Assembly: GCA_022606425.2 (NCBI GenBank)
Contig: JAHDVF020000892.1
Location: 1-64,000 of the forward strand
Source: Lepidostoma basale
Taxonomy: Eukaryota; Arthropoda; Insecta; Trichoptera; Lepidostomatidae
Length of the DNA: 64,000 nucleotides
Direction: 5' to 3'
The position numbers and the translations under genes were made by a program. Below are positions 10,533 through 21,365 of this stretch, one piece after another. The notes under the pieces are model-generated. The model was not told the DNA's origin, ran no database searches, and saw only the letters and a program-made list of their open reading frames with translations. Each line of letters begins with the position of its first letter. Position 1 is the first letter of the stretch.

Positions 10533-10566
10533 TAATTCATCAAAATGGCGCTCTATAAATCATCCA

Positions 10567-10602
<36 letters not shown>

Positions 10603-10610
10603 ATAATAAT
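10533..10610 (-). mobile_element. CR1/L2-like LINE tail, split by L-G
   Basis: AATGGCGCTCTATAAATCATCC followed by (ATT)n, read on the minus strand, is the ATTTATAGAGCGCC-type 3' end also present at 55900-56245 and 57445-57515. The other half (CAGCGCCCTTGAGATGATTAAT, 9698-9727) is on the far side of the L-G insertion. Confidence 0.65.
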
Positions 10611-10729
10611 AAATTTTGGAAAGTTTAAGAATCCTTAGACGCAGATAAATATCTCATAATTTATTACATACCCGGAAAACATCACAGTGGAGTAGATATC
10701 TGACTGTGCGTAGCCTTATACGCGCTTCG

Positions 10730-11003
10730 AGGGACAGGAGTAGAATTTCTTATTTGTATCAATATTATTTTGTTGAGCTCTTTACATCATTTCAGTGCAA
10801 GCCAAATCAATGTTAAGGGTACAGAATGTGTATTATATTGATTCTCATGACACGTGGTAGGTAGCTAATCTCTCGCCATTTTATTATCACGTACATAAAT
10901 TCTGAACCAGACCGTAGACAGTGTGAGAAACATTCTGCCATCGCTGTTATTTAAACCCCGGACTGACATTTAGAGATCTCTGCCACGAAGGTTATCAAAA
11001 AAT
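10730..11003 (-). mobile_element. tRNA-derived SINE, decayed copy
   Basis: Reverse orientation of the SINE at 37160-37432: TTGAGCTCTTTACATCATT, TAGGTAGCTAATCTCTCGCC, ATTATCACGTA, a degraded B-box region and ACGAAGGT at the tRNA-like 5' end near 10999. Confidence 0.75.
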
Positions 11004-11781
11004 TGTTCTCAATAAAAATATAAGTTAAGGATTATAAAAATCCACTAATGAATGTGTAGCAAAAGAAGAAGACCAATATAAAGGTCCATCATAATAATAA
11101 AAACGTGGATTGAATGTCTTGTAAATCTACGTGCATTCCATATCTTTTAAACTAAATTAATTGTTTTGTACAGTGCCCTTTACTTCTCAAAAAAGAATTC
11201 TTAAATATGCTTTGTATAGTTATTTGTAATTTGAATTAAGTAAATAATTTAAAATGAAAGTAGGTAAACAGTAAGAGAAGTTGTGTAGTGTGAATAGTTA
11301 AAGATTCTTCAATGGATTTTTTTAAGTTAAATAAGCTACAATTTCAACGAGTCTTTGGAGTAGATTTAATTAATACTTGATTAAAAGTTCTTTGAATTAT
11401 TTTTCGTTGAAAACAGATCCACTATGATTATTTCATATAACTTATAAAAGAAGACTTTTTTGATACATTTAATTACATTAAAATTTAACTACTAAAATCA
11501 AACAATTCAGTTACTTTCCTAAGTAAGTTCACTTTATTTCGATGCATAGCAGTTAAAACTAAAACCCATTAAACAATTGAGACAGAAATTAAGAATAATA
11601 CAAAAATATATTTACGAGTATTAGAAAAAATGTTAAAACGTCAATATTTGATTTTTATAAACATACATAATATGGAAAATAAAAAACATTGACTAGTGAG
11701 CCATTTTAAAAGAATATGTATGTTAATTTATCTAATGCTTTCAAAAAATATATTATATTATGCTTCAGGAAAGAATGGATC
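11004..11781. other. No recognisable feature
   Basis: Very AT-rich sequence without supported open frames, repeats shared with the rest of the window, or RNA genes. Confidence 0.4.
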
Positions 11782-12255
11782 TTCTTCTTCTTCTTCGTCA
11801 GCCTTCATCGGTCCACTGCTGGACATAGGCCGCTTCCCTTCCTTTCCACTCGTCTCTATTTTTTGCCAGCTGCATCCACAATTTCCCCCCCACGGCAGCA
11901 ATGTCGTCGGCCCACCTTTTTGCGGCCTGCTGACGCTTCTCTTATGTTCCCATGGTCTTCACCTTATTATTTTCTGGGTCTATCTACCCTCACTTTGTCT
12001 CGCCACATGACCCGCCCATTGCCACTTCAGTCTCACTAGTCGTTCCATGATGTCCGTTATTTTTGTTCGGCGTCTAATCTCCTCATTTCTGACTTTATCT
12101 CGAAGACTGACGCCGAGCATATGCCTTTCCATGGAACGCTGCGTGACTCTTAATCTCTCTACATTTCTCTTGGTAGGGGTCATAGCCTCCATCCCATAAG
12201 TCATCACTGGCGGTATGCATGAATTTACTTTTCTCTTGACTTTTCTCTTTAGACA
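11782..12255 (-). mobile_element. LINE 3' part, family L-C
   Basis: The minus strand encodes YGMEAMTPTKRNVERL, RVTQRSMERHMLGVSL and LKWQWAGHVARQSEGR with a GAAGAAGAAGAAG tail on the left. AAAGAATG-like flanks at about 11771 and 12299 may be the target duplication. Confidence 0.8.
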
Positions 12256-12592
12256 TATTGGAGTTTCTTTGTTTTCAAAGACGTGTTTTCAAAGACGTTC
12301 AAAGAATGAATAAATGTGATAATTTGAAACAAGCAAAATAGTTTAAATATTTAAATGTTTTTAATATACGAGTATAGGTACATATATCGTAATTTAAAAC
12401 TACACTTACACTGAGAATTTCTTCTACATTAACTGAAATCTTGTGTTGTGGATTCACATTTTAATAACTTTTTAAATTCCTTTTGTTTTCAAGTTTTATG
12501 TTTTTAATGACATATTTCAATTTTCAAAATATTTTCTTTGGTTGTACTGATATGATCTCCGACTCTTAACTGTGACTGACATTAAATACTTG

Positions 12593-12655
12593 CAACATTT
12601 TGAATGTATACAAATTCTTGTAGACAAATACTGGATTTTACCCATTGCGAATAAA
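12593..12655 (+). repeat. R1 short repeat
   Basis: The sequence CAACATTTTGAATGTATAC through CTGGATTTTACCCATTGCG lies 21 bases upstream of the TTAA-flanked MITE at 12677. Confidence 0.7.
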
Positions 12656-12676
12656 TTATTTTTTTATAAGGATTAA

Positions 12677-13019
12677 TTGTATCTCAATAGAGACGAAGAT
12701 GAAAATTGTTTTCTGGGAACAGAATATGGTGGCCGAGGCGCTTACAGGACTTATGACCTGATGCTTCCCAATCTTAATAGATGACGCTAGTGTAGAGTAA
12801 ACTAAAAAATGTGAAGATAAGCGCAGCATTCTAGCATATATACAACTTCCAAAAATTTGTCAGACATGGTGGTCGTAAAAAGGGCGGAATGGGGAATGTT
12901 GTTAAACATAAAGCAATCACTCAACGCAACCAATGACAGGTCATAAGTCTTGTAAGCGCCTCGGCCACCATATTCAGTTCCAAAAAAAAAATTACATCTT
13001 CGTCTCTATTGAGATACAA
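12677..13019. mobile_element. Complete TTAA-flanked MITE (piggyBac-like target)
   Basis: This is the most complete copy of the family: 343 bases with inverted repeats of about 83 bases starting TTGTATCTCAATAGAGACGA and ending in the reverse complement. TTAA lies on both sides (12673-12676 and 13020-13023). There is no open frame. TTAA duplication is the hallmark of the piggyBac superfamily, so mobilisation by a piggyBac-type transposase is inferred. Other copies lie at 4885, 8398, 14229, 16740, 21366, 23686 and 38886. Confidence 0.85.
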
Positions 13020-13029
13020 TTAATGCTTA

Positions 13030-13430
13030 TAATTAAACATTTGATTTATTCGATCGTGACACATTTTCCTCGGCTTTCTTCTACAATATTTCTAGCTCTG
13101 TTCACGTCGTTTACATATTTTTTCTTCACCATTTTGCCTTTATTCATTCTTACCATGTGTCCAAACGATCTTGATGACCCTTTCATTATTATTTTTAATT
13201 TTCATAACACTTTTATTCGCACTGCATTCACTAGTTATATTTGCATTTGAAACTCTATCACATACATATTTAACACACATACATCTAGAAGATTATTTTT
13301 CCGGCATTTATTATACTTTCATGCTTCTTTGCCAGTTTCATGACTCACTTACATTAGGGTCGGTACAATTACACGAGTGTTCATCGCTATCTTAGTATTA
13401 AAGTGTTTTGACAAACCCCTCACCCTGCAT
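13030..13430 (-). mobile_element. LINE fragment, family L-A
   Basis: Minus-strand L-A sequence without tail: TTGATTTATTCGATCGTGACAC, TTCACCATTTTGCC and TTCTTACCATGTGTCC correspond to the HDQINQ and HMERM regions of other copies. Frames are broken. Confidence 0.7.
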
Positions 13431-13431
13431 A

Positions 13432-13530
13432 ATTGATTAGTATAATTTTAAAACTAACTAACCATCACGCCTCCCACGAACCCTGCATAATTGATTAGTA
13501 TAATTTTAAAACTAACTAACCATCTCCCCG
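13432..13530. repeat. Direct duplication involving an L-A tail
   Basis: ACCCTGCATAATTGATTAG through AACTAACTAACCATC occurs twice, head to tail, about 57 bases apart. The first copy runs into CACGCCTCCC and the second into CTCCCCGAAGGGGTAG of the L-A tail, so a local duplication included part of the LINE end. Confidence 0.75.
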
Positions 13531-13544
13531 AAGGGGTAGACATA

Positions 13545-13615
13545 ATTTTATAATGGATATAATTTTATAATTTTATAATTATATAATTTTATAATTTTAT
13601 AATTTTATTATAGAT
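13545..13615. repeat. AT microsatellite (ATAATTTT)n
   Basis: Simple tandem array of ATAATTTT-like units. Confidence 0.85.
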
Positions 13616-13926
13616 AAAATCGATAGTTCTATTATATTTCATGCATATGTTATATAATACCTTTAAAGGTTATTTATCCTATATTAAATTATTCCCTATC
13701 GAGGTGAAACATGTTCATTATTTTCTAATATAGTTTCTAGATATGATCTTTTTATTTTTAATTAAGACCCATGCAAGATATTCATATTCATATCAAAGAA
13801 ATGGATGTAAGATAAAATGCGGCACATGACAAAATGTAGAATATGGAGGAGGCTAGAAAAGATTAAATATGAAATATCGTAGGGAACAATCCGCTTTGCA
13901 AGAAATTTTATCATTTATAATATCGC

Positions 13927-14165
13927 ACATCCTCTGAAAAACTGACGTAACACAGAAAATGTGTCTTTTCAATGAAAATATTATAATAAAATATATTGCT
14001 GTCATCTAATTTATATTGATGTATTTCACATACAATAATAACAATATACGCTTATTATTCATTATCATTACAACATAATAGTTCATGTAAGGTAAAAAAT
14101 ATATTAAAATGTGTTTTTCTCAGAACTGCTTTTTGGAGTTGTGACAGTTTTTCAGAGGATGTGCT
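13927..14165. mobile_element. Putative MITE with 19-bp terminal inverted repeats
   Basis: CACATCCTCTGAAAAACTG near 13927-13946 is matched by CAGTTTTTCAGAGGATGTG at about 14147-14165, bounding about 240 bases of non-coding AT-rich sequence. I see no clear target duplication. Confidence 0.65.
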
Positions 14166-14228
14166 ATTTGATTAACTGTTGAAATAAATAAAAACTTTGT
14201 TATAAATATCACAATTTTTTTTTTTTAA

Positions 14229-14400
14229 TTGTATCTCAATAGAGACGAAGACGCAAACTGGAAACTGAATATGGATGATCAAGGTGTTTACAGGACTTAT
14301 GACCTGTCATTGGTTGGGTTAAGCGCACGCTTTATGTAATTACAACATTCCCCATTCCACCTTTGTTATTATGATCATGCATGACAAATTTTGGAAGATG
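14229..14400 (+). mobile_element. TTAA-flanked MITE, left half
   Basis: Begins TTGTATCTCAATAGAGACGA right after TTAA (14225-14228); the right half is missing. Confidence 0.75.
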
Positions 14401-14524
14401 TATATATACTTCAAATCCATATCTATCTTCACGTGTCAGTTTTAATTGTCCATCTATGTAGATTTGGTTGCACTTGTGAATTTTTTCAAGATTAACTTAT
14501 ACAACCGACCCACTAACGCTATCT

Positions 14525-14694
14525 ATGGAGAATGATTTTCAGCATTTAGCAAACTACCTTATTAACACAATGCGAATGCTGTAGCCTATAAACGTATTGT
14601 TAGAAGCCGCCAGGAGTATTATTCCATTCTATATGCCAAAGACTTGACCAGAATAATTACAAATATTTTGTGAATCTGAAAATCATTCTCCATA
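14525..14694. repeat. Inverted repeat, possible MITE
   Basis: TATGGAGAATGATTTTCAG (from about 14525) and CTGAAAATCATTCTCCATA (14676-14694) are near-exact reverse complements around about 130 bases. A related GCCTATA/GCGCTAATGG-type interior is seen near 21245-21350. Confidence 0.6.
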
Positions 14695-14929
14695 TATACA
14701 TCGTGTCAAGCACCATTCATACATCGTGTCAAGCACCCACGTCGATTTCTCCATCTAAACCGTGGCCGACATTCAATATTTGAATTTCTGATCCTCGACC
14801 TTCCTCTTTTACTAGATCCGGTTACATCGTTTCGTATAAATTATAATAATATAATTGATAAATAGAATAGCTCGTATTTTATTACATATAAAAATATGTA
14901 ATAATTAAATAAAACGAGTTTTTTTTTAA

Positions 14930-15440
14930 CTACTTCCACTTTTGTCTTTATTTCGACAGCAACGGTTTCGCCAGGCTCGCTGGAATCAACAGACTGTTGA
15001 CACTATTGCAAACTGAGTTCTCTATATACCATACATACAGATGGTAAACATGATTAAGCACAAATCTTATCTTAAATTAATTATGTAAAATTTACTGCAT
15101 TTAAATTTTGGGGTTAGAGTTATTTAACAGGATTTGTATTCTATATATTGGATTTAAAATTTTATTATAGCCGACATATTTATATATAAATTGGTACTTA
15201 TGTTTTCATTATTAATGAAAATCAATATAACATTTATTCATCTTGGTCCATTAGGCTGACGTCGCCTTATTCGGTTTTCCCATCCATTAGTGCTGCAAAG
15301 GAGAAAGAATAAAATAAAGAATAGAAATATATACAAAAGTGGAAGAAATTAAATACATCGTTTTATTGAAATACAATATAATTTAAAATGAACTTCCATC
15401 AAGAGATTTTTAGTAAAATCATTTGATTATCTTAAAAATA
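14930..15440 (-). repeat. Hammerhead-bearing repeat, family F2 (Penelope LTR-like)
   Basis: The block starts with TTAACTACTTCCACTTTTGTC, carries the hammerhead motif (14953-14996) and continues to CGTTTTATTGAAATACAATA and CTTCCATCAAGAGATTTTTAG at 15358-15412. The same blocks recur around 34480-35062 and 58830-58975. No open frame is present. It resembles a solo terminal repeat of a Penelope-like element. Confidence 0.6.
14953..14996 (-). ncRNA. Hammerhead ribozyme-like motif, family F2
   Basis: Minus strand: CUGUUGA core (A6 replaced by U), stem II around CCAG/CUGG, GAAA, an ACCGUU stem III region (ACCGGU in other copies) and GCUGUC downstream. It shares the unusual U at position 6 with the copies at 34593, 34970 and 58870. 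Confidence 0.6.
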
Positions 15441-16912
15441 TTAGGTTGGGGAAAAAGCAATTTCGTATTTTTCGCTTTATTTCAATGCTTTATATAAAAG
15501 TATTACAATCATCACATTTAAGTCAAATATGCACCGTTCTGTTCGATAACTTGGTGCCAACGAGAATCCAACTTCATAATGCCCCTCTCGTAGAAGCCCT
15601 TGTCCCTATTGGCAAAAAACTCGGACAACCAATTTTCACATGCCTCTATTGAGGCCAAATTTGTACCTCCAAACGCATTGGCCATATATAGGAACAGATG
15701 GTAGTCACTTGGTGCCAGGTGCCGACTATAGGATGGATGCATAAGAACTTCCCATCCGAGCTCCGGGAGCTTCTGGCGCGTCATCAAAGATGTGTGCGGC
15801 CCTGGCCAGCGTTGTCCTGATGAAACACGATTTCTCTCCTATTCACCAATGCTGGCCGCTTCTGTTCGATCGCCAGCTTCAAACGGTCAAGTTGTTCACA
15901 GTAGAGAGCAGAATTAAGCGTTTGGCCGTAGGGGAGCAGCTCATAGTAGAGTATTCCCTGCCAATCCCACCAAACACACAGCAATACCTTCCTGGCCGTC
16001 AGTGCTGGCTTGGCCACAGTCTGCGCCGCTTCGTTGGCTTTCGACCACGATCTCTGGCGCTTGACATTTTTGTAAGTGACCCACTTTTCATCACCAGTCA
16101 CCATCCGCTTCAAAAATGGGTCGATTTTGTTGCGATTCAGCAGCGATTCGCAGATGGAAATTCGGTCCATGAGGTTTTTATGCGTCAGCTCGTGTGGCAT
16201 CCAAACATTGAGCTTTTTTTTTAATCCAGGCTTCTGCAAATGGCTTCAAATGGTTTTATAATTAATATTCAGCTCCTGGACGATGCTACGACTGCTAACA
16301 TGACGCTCTTTCTCGATATTTTCCATGATTTTATCGATAATTTCGATGACAGGCCTGCCAGAGCGTGGTGCACCATTCACCTCCACTACACCAGAACGAA
16401 ATCGCTCTACCCACTGTTGTGCAGCACGAACCGAAAGAGTATCGGCCCCGTATACATTGCAAATATTTTGGTCGCTTTCGACGCGTTTTTCCCTTTCAGG
16501 TAATAAAAATGTTCTTCCTTTGAGACCTCCATACTCGATGCACGATAGTTCACGACTGAACCGACCAAGCGTAATACTGTCAAAGAAGCGTTTGTAGTAT
16601 ACACTCACACCTTTACAACGCCGTATCGTATGATGACCAATATTGAACGATATATATTTACAACATTTTGAATGTATACAAATACTTGTAGACGAATACT
16701 GGATTTTACCCATTGCGGGTTATCATTTCAAGGGCATTACCAACCAATCCTTAACCCAACCAATGACAGGTCATAAGTCCTGTAAACCCCTCGACCACCA
16801 TATTCTGTTTCCAATTTGCATCTTCGTCTCTATTGAGATACAATTAATCCTTGAGATATATTTAGTTCAAAAAAAGGGCGCGAAACATGAAAGTACTTTT
16901 TCCCCAACCTAA
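15441..16912 (-). pseudogene. Degenerate mariner transposon (mellifera/mauritiana-like)
   Basis: Terminal repeats TTAGGTTGGGGAAAAAG (from 15441) and CTTTTTCCCCAACCTAA (to 16912) are flanked by TA. The minus strand starts at ATG 16532 (MEVSKEEHFYYLKGKN) and reads through the helix-turn-helix region, WMPHEL, VTGDEKW (first catalytic Asp) and FHQDNAG (second Asp) to YSRHLAPSDYHLF (third Asp) and a stop at 15518. It is broken into three frames by frameshifts near 16240 and 15785. The length is 1472 bases rather than about 1.28 kb because a repeat (16651-16843) is inserted near the 5' end. Confidence 0.9.
16651..16843. mobile_element. R1 plus TTAA-MITE nested in the mariner
   Basis: An R1 repeat (16652-16722) is followed by the right half of the TTAA MITE (about 16740-16843), which ends TATTGAGATACAA before TTAA. 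Both sit within the untranslated end of the mariner, so they arrived after it. Confidence 0.75.
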
Positions 16913-16914
16913 TA

Positions 16915-17535
16915 TATTAGGCCATAACAAGAAAACCGTTATGTTGAGAGCCAGCCTTATGCCAGATCAAATAACAAGCTTCCTCGCCCACGATGCCTCT
17001 AGGGGTTGAATTATTCACCGAAATCCTTTCGGGGTGATATAAAGTTCCCGTTTCTATTGTTGTTGATCTTTCGTGAATAAAACATTTTAATAAGCCAGAA
17101 CATAATAATTCACGGAATATTTTTGCCTAAAATAAAATAAACTTCCTTAAAACCTATCTAATGAGGGATGTTAAACAACTGATTCATTTGCTCTGTTTAA
17201 AAAAATGGAAATAAATTGTTTACTATATAATAAACTGTTTTTAAAACCAGTACTTTGTGTTGCGGATTCATTATTCAACAATATTTTTTGCTTTGTAAAA
17301 CAACACTTGAATAAAAAATTAAATATTTATACAAACATGTTTTACATATTTAAAAAATATTGCACGAATTATGAATAAAAATAGTCATGTAAATAATTAC
17401 TCTATGTGGCATCTCTCCATAGATATTCCGGATGTCCTTACTATTTTCTGAACTGAGAATTAAGATTCTATTATAAATTCCAAATCAAACCGTTAATAAT
17501 AGTAATGTATCATACAATTTCCGCTAAAACAACGA
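16915..17535. other. No recognisable feature
   Basis: AT-rich with a small hairpin (CACCGAAATCCTTTCGGGGTG, 17018-17038). No supported gene. Confidence 0.35.
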
Positions 17536-17864
17536 ATTAACTAACTAACTAACCATCACGCCGTCTCCCCGAAGGGGTAGGCAGAAATAATGGACTGCCA
17601 CACTTTTCTTTCCTGACATATTTCTCTCGCTTCCTCAACATTCATACATGGCCGACATTCAATATTTGATTTATCTGATCGTGCCACGTTTTCCTCGGTC
17701 TTCCTCTATTTCTGGTTCCATTTACATCGTTAACATATACTTTTTTTTACCATTCTTTCATCATTCATTATTTCCACATGTCCAATAATCCTTTCATTAT
17801 TTTGTTCATAACACTATCGTTCGCACAGCATTCACTTCTTATATTTTCATTCGACACTCTTTAA
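17536..17864 (-). mobile_element. 5'-truncated LINE, family L-A
   Basis: The tail AACTAACTAACTAACCATCACG is followed by GTCTCCCCGAAGGGGTAGG and the minus-strand C-terminal ORF, truncated at TTCATTCGACACTC. The flanking TTAACTAAC on both sides may be a target duplication but resembles the tail itself. Confidence 0.75.
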
Positions 17865-17921
17865 CTAACCAAAGAAAGACCTATAAAAAAGCATTCAAAA
17901 TCGATGCAATGCAAAGTTACA

Positions 17922-18335
17922 ACTAACTAACTAACTTAACTATCACGCCGTCTCCCCGAATGGGTAGGCAGAAAGAATGGACTGTCACACTTTAACCGAT
18001 GCAGCAATCCATTCTTCTTTGTTCGCCCCCGCGGGAGACACGGTGTGATGGGTTGTGAACCTCATCGCCACCAATAGGCATCTCCTGCGCATACTTCGAT
18101 CGTCCAACGTCCACAAAATAAATCTAAAACAAATAATATGAAATACAATGATATAAAATAAAATAAAAAAATAAAAAATAATATAGCACATCGGCACATG
18201 TTGTCAGTTGGACAATCCGTACTTTTGTGTTTATTTAATTTATATTCCACGTATCGACCGCTCTTTAAAGTTTCTGTAATAAGGTACTTAAAACAATCCA
18301 ACTCTACTAAGAACTTCAAAATGTTCTCAAATTTT
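17922..18335 (-). mobile_element. Non-autonomous element N1
   Basis: Minus-strand counterpart of 3215-3632: L-A-type tail at the left edge, then GCAATCCATTCTTCTTTG, the GC-rich core CGGGAGACACGGTGTG and the 5' end at AACAATCCAACTCTACTAAG. A second 5' scrap (AAACAATCCACCACCAGCAAG) follows at 18410-18435. Confidence 0.7.
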
Positions 18336-18439
18336 GAATTTTGAATTTAATTTAATATAATTTATTACTCCGCGTATCCGTGTTTTTTTTAATTAACTGT
18401 AATAAGGCACTTAAAACAATCCACCACCAGCAAGAACTC

Positions 18440-19010
18440 TAAAATCTTCTTCTCTGGTTTCAATCCTGGGATTGGTTTGCAGCAATTTCCTCCATTATTC
18501 TCTTCCATTTTTCCCTGTCTTGTGCGGCTCTTTTGAGATCTGCATATGATGAGCAGCGTACGTCCACCAACAGGTCCTCCAGGTACTCTCGGCGTGGGCG
18601 TCCCCTAGAGTTTGTCCCCTCGATCATACCCTCCATTATGGCATGCAAGAGACCTTCTTGACGTATTACATGGCCGATCCATCTTGCACGCCTTTCGGAC
18701 AAGGTCCTGAGCAGGTGCCTTCCTCCTTCGATTCCTTGAAGAACTTCCTCATTCGTGATGTGGTCTCTCCAGGAAATTCCAAAGAGTCTTCTATAGGACC
18801 ACATCTCAAAAGCCTCTAGTCTCCGCTTATCCCTTTCGGATAGGCACCATGTCTCGCAGCCGTACATCAAGACACTCCATACATAGGTCTTGATGAGGAG
18901 TATTCTCAATTTTAGGTCTATATTATTTGACTCTATTATTTTCGACCTTTTATTAAATGCAAGCCTAGCCTGATGTATACGGCTGTCGACCTCGCTCTTA
19001 GACTCTAAAA
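18440..19010 (-). mobile_element. LINE 3' part, family L-D'
   Basis: A long minus-strand open frame (18460-19041) encodes IKTYVWSVLMYGCETWCL, AFEMWSYRRLFGISWRDHI, RRARWIGHVIRQEGLLHAIM and EEIAANQSQD, the usual end of an endonuclease/RT LINE protein. The tail GAAGAAGA is at the left edge. It is the least damaged member of this sub-family here. Confidence 0.85.
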
Positions 19011-19059
19011 TATTATTGAAGAAATTGAAACAAAGGAACAATACATTTGAATTAAAAAA

Positions 19060-19744
19060 ACTTAACCTGGAATAAATTTTCTTCCCTCATTGTTAATCAA
19101 GAAACAATTTCTCAAACGATTATTGCTAAAATACATACATTTTATGATAGAATAATCAATTTATATAACAATATTAAAGATAATACTTTAAAATTTGAAT
19201 GTTCTAATAGCATTTCCAAATTACGTAACAAAAATGTCAATAATAATAAATGTCAAAACTATCTTGATTGACGTAGGTAGGTACTTGTAAACAAATTGAA
19301 AAATACCGTTATTTCCAATGGCGTGATCTTAACGAAGGCGGATAAGGAAAACTCTATTTTCATTCTTAACAGATGTGATTATAATAAAAAAGTGACAGAA
19401 TTTTTAGACAATGATAAATTCATTTTGCGTAAGAAGGACCCATCGTCAAAGTTTCGAGAGTCAGTTAAATCCAACATTAAATCCAGATAAAAACAAAATA
19501 TATATTAGTGTGATGAATCTATGGGCTACCCAACAAAATCAAAAATAACTCTCACGTCACATCAAACCAGTGTTTTACAGACAAACCAACCTGGGCTAAC
19601 TCCTTTCGAATTCCAAACAAAAAATAGGCATTTGGCAGAAAAGTGGTGTTTACAAAGTTAAATGCAAGGATTGTGACGCTTTTTACATAGGCAAAAAAGG
19701 AAGAACATTTGAATCACGTATTAACAAACACAAACAAGCTTATC
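19060..19744 (+). pseudogene. Penelope-like element coding remnant (RT N-terminus and GIY-YIG)
   Basis: The frame at 19296-19490 contains GVILTKADKENSIFILNRCDY and a following KDPSSKF. These match the N-terminal TKADKGN...VIL...Y and DPT.KF motifs of Penelope-like reverse transcriptases. At 19642-19744 the frame SGVYKVKCKDCDAFYIGKK followed by GRTFESRINKHK is the typical SGVY...C..C...YIG..GR.F..R...H GIY-YIG endonuclease. The reverse-transcriptase catalytic core that should lie between them is deleted, and stops separate the two parts. It is bounded on the left by an L-D' LINE and on the right by an L-G tail. Confidence 0.8.
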
Positions 19745-20015
19745 AATCAATCAATCAAATCAGTTTATTTACTCATAAGACATTACAAACAGCATAAATG
19801 TTTAAGGCATCTATTGAGTACAGTTAGGATATTATACACATACAACATAATACCAGGAACGCATTGGTGGTTCGACATTAAGAAGACAAGATACTTTACA
19901 AAGTCAAGAGTATTTGTCCCCTGAACGTACTTTCACTAACATGAAAGACGTCGATATTCGAGGAGACCGCGTTCAGCAGACTAATTGCTCTTCCCACCGG
20001 TGTCACCAGAGGCAG
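19745..20015 (-). mobile_element. LINE 3' end, family L-G
   Basis: Minus-strand L-G tail (ATCAATCAATCAAATCAG) followed by TAAGGCATCTATTGAG and the coding part LVTPVGRAISLLNAVS, truncated at about 20015. Confidence 0.8.
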
Positions 20016-20109
20016 AGGTTTACACCAAACACATTTATTTTTTTCTGAGATGACCAACCATTGTATTGAATTTGACCATAGTTTTGACAAAAAAGACACA
20101 ATGTTTCAC

Positions 20110-20545
20110 ATGACATGGTAGCTAATCTATCGCCATTTTATTGTCACGTGAATTCTATACCAGAATAATTTGTCACATGTATTATTGTTCCCCACCGGTC
20201 TAGTCGTGTCGATAGTTATTTACACTAGTATCAAATCAACCGTCAACCTCCGCCTAGCTCTATTAGCTCTACGCGAAGAAATTGCGGGAAAAGATGACAA
20301 AAATTCACTGCTGTGGAAGTGAAGAAGAGGTCGGATGCACCCAAGGCCCTCGACATAGCAGTCTTAAGCGTTTTCAATGCCATCCTACTCCAGGGCATGT
20401 GAACAGAAGACCACGTCTTTGCTCTCAGCAAGCGGTTGAGGAGCCTACAGACAGTGTGACAATAACATTGCCATCGCTGGGAATCGAACCCGGGATCTTC
20501 TTTATGGCAGTCATATCTCTTGCTACTCTGCCGCGAAGGTCGTCG
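20110..20545 (-). mobile_element. tRNA-derived SINE split by an unknown insertion
   Basis: The SINE body (TAGCTAATCTATCGCC, TTATTGTCACGTGAATTC) runs to about 20163. It resumes at CAGACAGTGTGAC (20449) through the B box region GGAATCGAACCCGGG to CTGCCGCGAAGGT. About 280 bases between carry no motif I recognise. Confidence 0.75.
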
Positions 20546-20574
20546 AAGATTGTCTTTAAATGTTATTGATAGGC

Positions 20575-20655
20575 TGAATAAGGTCTGGCAAAACAGAACA
20601 ATGTGACCGTCCATTCTTTCTACCCACCCTTCCAGGGAGACGGTGAGCTGGTTAG
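20575..20655 (+). mobile_element. L-A LINE tail fragment
   Basis: CCGTCCATTCTTTCTACCC...GGGAGACGGTGAGCTGGTTAGTTAG is the L-A 3' terminus only. Confidence 0.7.
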
Positions 20656-20659
20656 TTAG

Positions 20660-21140
20660 TTATATAGATAATAATTTAAGATTACATATTTTAAAACATT
20701 TACTATTTGTGAAGAGGAACTTAATTTTCAAATGTTGCTGGAAAAAAAGCTGGAACACTTGTATAAGTACATGCTTGATATCGTTATAAAATCAAGAAGC
20801 ATTTTCTTTTTCAATAAATATCTCTCGAGAGGAAACAATTTCGATACACGATATTATTTTCCGAATAGTAATATTCCGGATCCGATAATATTCCCATCGA
20901 CACAATAATCTTTCTAGGAGGATCTTAACGGAGAGTCTAGGAACCTAACAAAATGAGTTAGGTCCACGGTCGAGTTTATAATCTCAAGGGCCAGAGTATC
21001 TTAATAAAGAAGACTCGATTCTAAGAACAAAGATCAAATATATTATACACGAGACTTCGAAAGCTCTTCAGTTAATCATTTTAAGTAATATTAATAACAA
21101 CCTTGGAATCAAAGTAAACGCTGTTTTTATTCAATTTTAA
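20660..21140. other. No recognisable feature
   Basis: AT-rich sequence without supported genes or shared repeats. Confidence 0.35.
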
Positions 21141-21159
21141 TTCATTAAATTATTTGTTG

Positions 21160-21236
21160 AATGTATACATATACTTGTATACGAATACTGTACAGTATTC
21201 GTATACAAATATATGTATACATTCAAAAAATATTGT
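21160..21236. repeat. R1-derived near-perfect palindrome
   Basis: GAATGTATACATATACTTG...CGAATACTGTACAGTATTCG...TATGTATACATTC folds back on itself with only a few mismatches, formed from two R1 halves in inverse orientation. Confidence 0.75.
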
Positions 21237-21365
21237 AATACATATCTGGTTTAAGTTTGGCATATAGATAGGAGTGACATCTCCAGGCGGCCTCTAACAA
21301 TGCGCTAATGGCGGGGTAGCCTTTCACATTGTGTTAAAAAGATGTTCTGCTTAATGCTTAATAAA

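Noticed and set aside
16995..17040. CACCGAAATCCTTTCGGGGTG hairpin as a ribozyme or terminator
   Set aside because: A lone stem-loop without conserved core boxes or a T tract.
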